Assembly (NCBI GenBank): GCA_951640165.1
Contig: OX621250.1
Location: 11,557,501 to 11,621,500, forward strand
DNA length: 64,000 nucleotides
Origin: Pseudoips prasinana
Lineage: Eukaryota; Arthropoda; Insecta; Lepidoptera; Nolidae
Reading direction: 5' to 3'
Part shown: piece after piece, positions 55,001 through 61,000 of the stretch
How the letters are laid out: each line of letters starts with the position of its first letter
Position numbering within the stretch: the stretch's first letter is position 1
Position numbers and translations under genes: made by a program
The notes under the pieces: model-generated
Databases searched by the model: none
What the model was told of the DNA's origin: nothing
The model's input: the letters and a program-made list of their open reading frames with translations, nothing else

Positions 55001-58000
55001 GTTAGTATTATCGCAGAACATGTGCGCGGGTCAATGACCTTTAGGTAGAATCCATTTCCCCCTTCATACTTTAAACCTGGCTTAGGACAGGTATAAATAT
55101 CTAGGTACTAAACGTCGTCTTGCAGCATTTCGAGTGCTTTCTTGTGGGTGATGCTCGAAGTATTCAAAAATGGCTTCTTGTAGGTGCACTGGGTATGGCT
55201 CCCTTCCTCGTCCTTGGGCATGCGTTGGTACGGTGAACTGACCGAATGTTCGTAATCGTTGGTTGACACCTAGCATAAGGTTGTACGACTGAATCTGGCG
55301 GTTGGGAAACATCTCTCGGTACAAATTAATAGCTCTTCGTACACTATCATTCGATAACACGTAGGTACGAACCATATCCCAGTATTCTTCATTGGAATAT
55401 TGATATGACGTCATTTTTAGTTAGTCAAGTACACGTTTACAGAACACACTTATCGGTAAGCGGGGTTGTTTATGCAATACGCGGCGCAAGACATGCGGAA
55501 CTAGCGGCGCACTCGCATAGACTGTGGTCAGCGCGGGGGCGGGTCCTGTCGGTGCATCGGAACAACACAAAGGAAAGGGCGAGGGGGAGGGCGGGGTTTA
55601 CGCACAAGCTTCCTTTTCGGCAGGATCGGCGCGTGTTTTGCCACGTGATCACTTTAGGTACTGTTTACAAGTTCACTTCTTGCGCACTCAGTGTTCATGA
55701 TAATGTATTTTATAGGACATTTACGTCAAAAATTTAGGTTATAGGTTTTTTAAATATTTGGGACGAGAATCGAATACTGAACACCCTCTCTCAATATGTC
55801 TCTCGTTTAACCTAACATAGTGTATTTAGGTTCGGTATCACTGCTTATCATTTGTGCCGGGTAGTGTTTGTTTGGATAAATAATAAAACAAAATTACTAA
55901 TTTAAAACACACTTACTTTGACGGTCACCGTAGCCTAGTTGGTAGTGCTCCTGCCTACGAAGCTGGTGGTCCTGGGTTCGAATCCCGGTAAGTGCAAATA
56001 TTTGTGTGATGAGCACGAATATTTGTTTCTGAGTCAATGATGTTTTCTATGTATCTATATAAGTATGTATATCGTCGCTTGGTACCCATAGTACAAGCTT
56101 TGCTTAGGTTGGGGCTAGGATGATCTGTGTGACATTGTCCCTAGATATTATTATATTATATTACCTATCGTGTGGGCAGTGGTTACCCTAGTGTCAGAGT
56201 TTTTCAAGCCGCCCATTAGGCCTCTGACATGGCTTAACGACTGTAGCCTAATGGTTAAAATCGGGACCAACAGCTTAAAGTGTCCTTCGAAGCACGGAGA
56301 CGCTCAGAGATTAAACCACTTTGGCGGTCACCCATCTATGGACTAACAGCGAGCCTAGTTGCTTGACCTCACCAATCACTTACGGACTGGTGAGAGCATC
56401 AAGCTGTGAGCGTCTCAACACAATATCACCGTTATAAATCATAATATTAAAATTTGTTGAATTACTTATATAGGATAACCTTAAAAGCGCACGCTATGAA
56501 ATAAAAATAATTACAGATACTTTGGTATCCTTTGGGCATGGAACCTTTAAATCTGTCTAAATTAATAAGAATGAGATACACTCACACATAAGTCTTAGAT
56601 AACCTTCTTCTCTTGAACTTGGTTAAAAATACAAAGATAAATAAGGCACTTACCAGTCGGTGTTGATGTGCCACGAGACGTTGCAGCGCGGCACGTAGCG
56701 TAGGAAGCGTGGTGGTGGCCGCCAGCCGAGTGAACAACGTGTCCGCTGCCGCCGACAACGCGCAGCAAACCCGCGCTGCTCCAGAACCCGATATGACATT
56801 GCCACCCTGGAAGATAATACAAAATGATGATCGTGCTACTGGCTAGGCGGTCAATCTCAGTAGGAACTAGCCAATTATGCAGGACATTATATACAAACAG
56901 AGCTGTGTGGTGACGACGATGAATATCACACAACCTCATCCCATGGGGAGCTTAGAAGTCGTCGCGAGGGAAACCAGAGAACCGGCAGCAGTATCTCTTG
57001 CGAATGCTAATAATATGTCTAAGAACATAATCTGGTCTCTTGGTGAAATAGTTAGTGATCTGTCTGCTAAAAATCCAAAGATAGGATTCGATCCCCACCC
57101 AGAATAAATAATTGTGTGATTAGCACGATTTTTTGTTCTGTCTGGGTGTAACTTATCCATAGAAATAGATAAGTAGAATTTTATCAGATGTCTGGTTGCC
57201 ATAGTAAAAGCTCTGCCTAGTTTTGGATCAGATGGCAGTGTGTTAGTTGTTATGTGTATAGATATGCGAGAATCGAAATATACATAAAATGCAATTATAT
57301 TACAACTATTAAATAATAATAATAATATCTAGGGACAATGTCACATAGATCATCCTAGCCCCAAACTAAGCAAAGCTTGTACTATGGGTACCAGGAGACG
57401 ATATACATACTTATATAGGTAGATAAATACTTAAATACATAGAAAACATCCATGACTCAGAAACAAATATTCGTGCTCATCACACAAATATTTGCACATA
57501 CCGGGATTCGAACCCAGGACCACCAGCTTCGCAGGTAGGAGCACTACCAACTAGGCTACGGTGATTTGATTTGATTCAGAGCAGAACAGCGGAGCATAGT
57601 CCCACTTACCTCTTGTCGACAGGTTTCGACAATTTTGGCAACGGACATGTCATTGTTCACATTGTTCTCAAAGACTGGCTGTAGGAAATTGAAAACGTCC
57701 ACACTGAAACATATAAGTGAATAACTTTTAAACACAACAGCAATTTATTTGTTAATGTAATGACTAGAGTTATGGATTGCTTTTTATTATTTGGTACCTA
57801 AAAAAACTGTTAAACGTTACCATAAATGTTGCATATTTTAATTTGTTAACTGTCAGACTCAGTTAGGCCATACTCACCCGGTGCTTTTGTTACCCAACAA
57901 GTACAATAAGGCACCTAACAGCGCTAAATAAGTTTTATTTGTTATCAATTGCAGATGATTTAGGTGTCATCAGTTGCAGTACAGGTAGGCAGTTTCATTC

Positions 58001-61000
58001 TTGACTAAAAAGTAACGACCACATTTATAACCACACCACATTAGCGGAACGTTGAGCCCATATGGCCCACTTGTGAGCCAACTCGTCCAACCTGGCGTTA
58101 TGGTGAGCGACGACACTGTCAGAAACGATTTTCTGTCTTATATTCCCTTTAAGCGTATTCTATTCAAAGTTTCCAAATCGCGTTCTACTTTTTTTGCCTG
58201 GGCAGACGGGATTAAGCATAAACTTGATGCCTGGTAGTTTGGGAATCGATAGTTCTCTCTCGTCGGTGATCTGGTCTTTCAGGTGAAGCCTTATAAGCTG
58301 CAAAGACAGCGTAAATTATCTACATTCATTTATGCTGTCTGCGCAACTGCATAACCTTTGCCATACAAGGACTCAGCTCCTTAAAAGAGTATGCTTAGAA
58401 TGCAGGTTTATTAAACCAACAAGTGAGACTGGATAAATGTTTGCTGTCCCATATTCGAGTACTAAGGTTTCCGAGCATGATCAAGGGTTTGCGGATAGAA
58501 GTAATCAGAATCGAGTGAGAAATAGTTAAGAAGCTTAGATAGCAGAAGCTGTCAATGACTTCCAAAGGTGTACCGATTAGCAAAATTGCTAGTAATTTTA
58601 CGTCTTTGTGACTTCTTAATTGTATTTACGCAATATATTGATTATATTTATTTAATCCACAATTTAATTAAGGTTAGCCCTGGAATTTAGTTTGGTAGTA
58701 TATGGCACTAATTGAATCTACGAATCAGATCCAATCATCCCAAAAATAAAAATTGCTTACCAAGTCTCATCTTCCCTCCCATCCAGACCTAATTTTGCAT
58801 CAGCTTGTAGTATCGACACAGTTTTGTTCCTCCCAGTCTGCATGGTAACTATAGGCGTGGCGTTGTTCCCTTGTTGTCCGAATAATGAGTGTTCAAAACT
58901 GGACACGTATTGACAAGCGGCGAATATGTGCTCCCAGCATTCTGGCGCTTTAGAACCAAGTTCTAAGCCACCTAAATACGAGCAAAGTAATTAATTAGCG
59001 CCCATCGTGGGGCATTAAATAGTACGGATTGTACATTATATAGCATTCAGTACAAGTATCAGGATGATATGAACTTGGAATAGTTCATAAATGAAATTGA
59101 AATATGTCCTTTTATATGGAACTCCAAATGAGACACATAAATAAATCGTAGAAATATTTTTTAGTCTTTCTTGGGTATTTAAAAAATTTGCTTGGATTTT
59201 GTTCAACTAGGATTATAGAAATCACCACAATTATAGTAATGAAAACATCGGTGATGCTCTTTAACACGGGGGTCGTTTTTGTTTCTGTTTGATGTGTTTC
59301 ATTCAATAAGAGCACTAATAGTAATGTTTCCTTGGCTTAACTGCTGTCAAATATAATTAAAACATCACTAGCATACAAACGCACGGTAGTCAGATACGCT
59401 TTCAATTTAGGCGGACTACTATCGGACTGGCCGTACTGAAGCGGCCCGGCAGCAGGTTATAGCGGCACGTCTAAATTGATAGTGCGCGAATGTTTGAGGA
59501 TTTTGACCATGACTTGCAATTTACTAGATTTTAATAAACAAATAAATTATATTGAATATGACATCAAACGGACTCGGATGCCTTATTGAATTCCTTTTTA
59601 AAGACAACACCTGCACCTTGCAAAAGTATAGTATTACTTATATTTTAGTTGAAACTCTAGCTTTCTAGTCTAAATTCTAATCTTTAAGTCTAATTGTCTC
59701 ATATATATACGATAGAGAGTAGATAGAGCTGGATTAGATTATAGTAATTCTACGAGTCAAAATCTAGCGTAGTTACCTGTTATCAATATGTCTAAAGACA
59801 GTGCATGAGTGGACAATATCTTGCCGTTTGGTGGCTGTGAGATCGCGGAGTTAGCCAATAACGCCAATATGCTACTGCAGCGGTTCTGTAGGCTTAAGGT
59901 GTTGCTTACTCTAGCGGCCTAGAAATATCGTCATGAAATCAGTACTATGTAGAGAACAGATCTTCATCTGTTCTCTGTTAAGAGTAGGGTGGAGAGGAAA
60001 AGATAAACTTTATTACAATATACAGCAAAAGAGATGAAGCTCTAAAATAGCAAAAATAGTTAGGTGCAATCTTAACTAAAGCAACTTAAAAATCATTTCA
60101 ATTCAACCCCATTAATATTATAAATTCGAAAGATTTTGATGAAACTTTGTAGTAATATAGCTTCCATATCCGAATAACACATATGCTATAATTTATAAAG
60201 TTGGTTTAAACCGCAGGGCAAGTTAGTTGAAGGTAAATTAAATTGAGATGGAATTGAAAAGAAAGTTAACTAAAAGAATCTTAACTGAGCATTAGTCTCA
60301 ACTTTCATACCAATTTAATTAGAGATATTCTAATATATTATAGAGATTTTCTAATTGAATTGGTATAAACGTTAAGAAACATGCTTCAGTTGAGATTAAA
60401 TCTTTGTAATGTTTATTTTTAAAATTGCTTGAATGAATTTGACTTCAGCATTGTCAGATACAGACACTGTAGACAGCGGCTCTTTTATTATATTTTATTT
60501 AAGTCTACTCATGATAGTACTATTAAAAGAAACACTAATTTAATGCGCGTATATGCATATGGGAGCTGTACAGGTAAGAAATCTTAGCACCCTTGGTAAT
60601 GCTAAGTTTTCTTGACATTAAATACCCCCATTTCAATAGAATGTGTTGAGGAAGAATTAATATTTATAAGATCCGTCTTTATTATCTACCTTATGGAGTC
60701 CCTCAAGGCACTGTATAGTTAAGCCTTCCCATGCTATGCGTTTTCGTTTACCAAACGTGTTGATCTTAGTTGATATTAGACCATGCAGCTTTTGTTTGCG
60801 GTTTTTGTAGCCAGTTAGCGGTACGCTTAATACTGTCACCATTGAATCCCAAATGCATGTGAGTATTCTGTAACAAAGCAAAAGTGAAAAAAATTATAAA
60901 TGTTTCCATTTTACTCAATATACTTTCCAACATTGATTTTAACGTTATGTTGAGTAAACTGGAAACAAAGAAAATAATGTAATTGAATTTAAGATTTATG

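Noticed and set aside
55918..55992. A true tRNA gene
   Set aside because: A- and B-box-like sequences are present but the acceptor-stem ends do not pair and the segment continues into a SINE body shared with 57322-57567.
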